A stretch of 64,000 nucleotides of DNA, taken from NCBI RefSeq assembly GCF_014203225.1, contig NZ_JACHIO010000007.1:186001-250000 (forward strand), written 5' to 3'. Source of the stretch: Granulicella mallensis. GTDB lineage: Bacteria > Acidobacteriota > Terriglobia > Terriglobales > Acidobacteriaceae. The notes below the pieces were generated by a model. The model did no database searches. It saw only the letters and a list, made by a program, of their open reading frames with translations, and was not told the DNA's origin. Position numbers and translations under genes: made by a program. The first letter of the stretch is position 1; every line of letters starts with the position of its first letter. Below, piece after piece: positions 63,229 to 64,000 of the stretch.

Positions 63229-64000
63229 CTACACCAGCACTGGTTCTTCTGCCGGCACAGGACTGCCGAAGACTCTGCGATAGCGCTCGATCTCTTCGAC
63301 GGGCCCGGTAGCCTTGCTGGCGTTGTCCGAGAGCTTGACCGTGGGCCGGCCGTCCGCGCTGGTGACCTTGCACACCAGGCTGATCGGCTCGAAGGTATCT
63401 TCGCCGCGTGGGTGGCAGTCGCGAAAGTCGTTGGTCAGCAGGGTGCCCCAGCCGGCGCTGAAGCGGATGCGGCCGTTGAAGTACTCGTGCAGGCTGATGA
63501 TAGTGTCGACGTCGAGGCCGTCGCTCGCGATGAGACGCTTGGTGCGCGGGTTCTGGCCGCGCTGCACCAGCCAGGCGATGTACTCGTCGCCGGCGACGAA
63601 GGGATCTTTCGAATCGATGCGTTCGCCGGTCCAGCCTGCTACCCAGTCGGGCGCGCCTTGCAGAAATTGCGTGGTGCCGAAGGTGTCGGGCAGCATGATG
63701 AGCAGCTCGTTGCCGTAGCTCTTTGCCCAGAGTTCGAGCACCTGATATTGCGAGGCGCGCAGCTCTTCATCCGAGCCGCGCGAGGCCATGGCGGCCATCG
63801 CCATGGGCAACTCATGCGCGTTGGTGCCGATGGCTTCGAGATCGTGCTTGTAGGCGAGCGCGGTGTTGGAGGTTCCGCTGAAGCGATCCGTCGTGTGAAT
63901 GGCATTGCGGGTGTTGAGCGCCTGGGCGGCTGCCTGCACGCAGTACTCCTGCCAGAGGAAGCTGTGGCGGCGGCGGGTGCCGAAGTCGGAGAGGCGAAGG
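63229..64000 (-). CDS. pncB: Nicotinate phosphoribosyltransferase (C-terminal part; runs off right edge)
   Basis: Salvages nicotinate to NaMN. The frame is open to the window end; the first visible codons read RFSDFGTRRRHSFLWQEYC, the family's DFGTRRR active-site block. FSGTSNTALAYKHDLEAIGTNAHELPMAM follows, with the PRPP-site GTSN and the catalytic-type His. Later IASDGLDVDTIISLHEYFNGRIRFSAGWGTLLTND is typical. The start codon and about the first 180-200 residues lie outside. Confidence 0.93.
   Translation of the reverse strand, partial: LRLSDFGTRRRHSFLWQEYCVQAAAQALNTRNAIHTTDRFSGTSNTALAYKHDLEAIGTNAHELPMAMAAMASRGSDEELRASQYQVLELWAKSYGNELLIMLPDTFGTTQFLQGAPDWVAGWTGERIDSKDPFVAGDEYIAWLVQRGQNPRTKRLIASDGLDVDTIISLHEYFNGRIRFSAGWGTLLTNDFRDCHPRGEDTFEPISLVCKVTSADGRPTVKLSDNASKATGPVEEIERYRRVFGSPVPAEEPVLV

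Overview
The window looks like chromosomal DNA of an acidobacterium, probably of the Terriglobus/Granulicella/Edaphobacter group. This is inferred from a large Oar-type TonB-dependent receptor with a CarboxypepD_reg domain, a secreted S53 peptidase with a repeat-rich C-terminus, a VWA protein of the acidobacterial type, moderately high GC, and very many short palindromic repeats between genes. No rRNA, tRNA, CRISPR array, transposase or integrase was seen.

Layout. (1) 1-6433, minus strand: a histidine operon in the order hisI-hisG-(134 aa)-hisD-hisC-(66 aa)-hisB-hisH-(144 aa)-hisF. A 27-codon leader peptide with six His codons and an intrinsic terminator precede hisI, so the operon looks attenuation-controlled. 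(2) 6.8-13.8 kb: beta-carbonic anhydrase, a peroxiredoxin/thioredoxin-like protein, an S53 peptidase, an HNH nuclease, a bactofilin and a secreted protein. (3) 14.0-18.5 kb: the alpha ribosomal operon infA-rpmJ-rpsM-rpsK-rpsD-rpoA-rplQ, interrupted by a four-helix-bundle (S23) gene flanked by inverted repeats. (4) 18.6-26 kb: an ABC export pair, a DUF374 acyltransferase, queA and polA. Two palindromic elements lie in frame inside polA. (5) 26.2-28.7 kb: a small AT-richer island with a frameshifted copy of the polA 3' end and a DUF262-HNH (GmrSD-like) gene. (6) 28.8-47 kb: purU, glmM, a VWA protein, an esterase, a thioredoxin, a YihY protein, pyk, an acetyltransferase, mutL, a winged-helix protein with a long basic tail, cmk, a cold-shock protein, an SDR/TetR pair, a lipoprotein and an MFS exporter. 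(7) 47-56 kb: an orphan HigA antitoxin, the 2-oxoglutarate dehydrogenase E1 gene, an RNB ribonuclease and the TonB receptor. (8) 56.2-57.9 kb, minus strand: a compact operon of a Cys-rich leader peptide, an intrinsic terminator, a 45-aa membrane protein, a YeiH-type exporter and a 58-aa membrane protein ending in a Cys cluster. (9) 58-64 kb: a double SGNH esterase, phosphoglucomutase, an S1/P1 nuclease and partial pncB.

The most interesting signal is the pair of leader-peptide attenuators, one rich in His codons and one in Cys codons. Both sit under the same promoter design (TTGACA, 17-bp spacer, TA...T, then 8-9 nt to the ATG), which predicts leaderless or nearly leaderless leader mRNAs. The second theme is at least six families of dispersed palindromic repeats. 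They fill most intergenic gaps, enter coding sequence in polA and possibly in the 58-aa gene, and flank the S23 gene.
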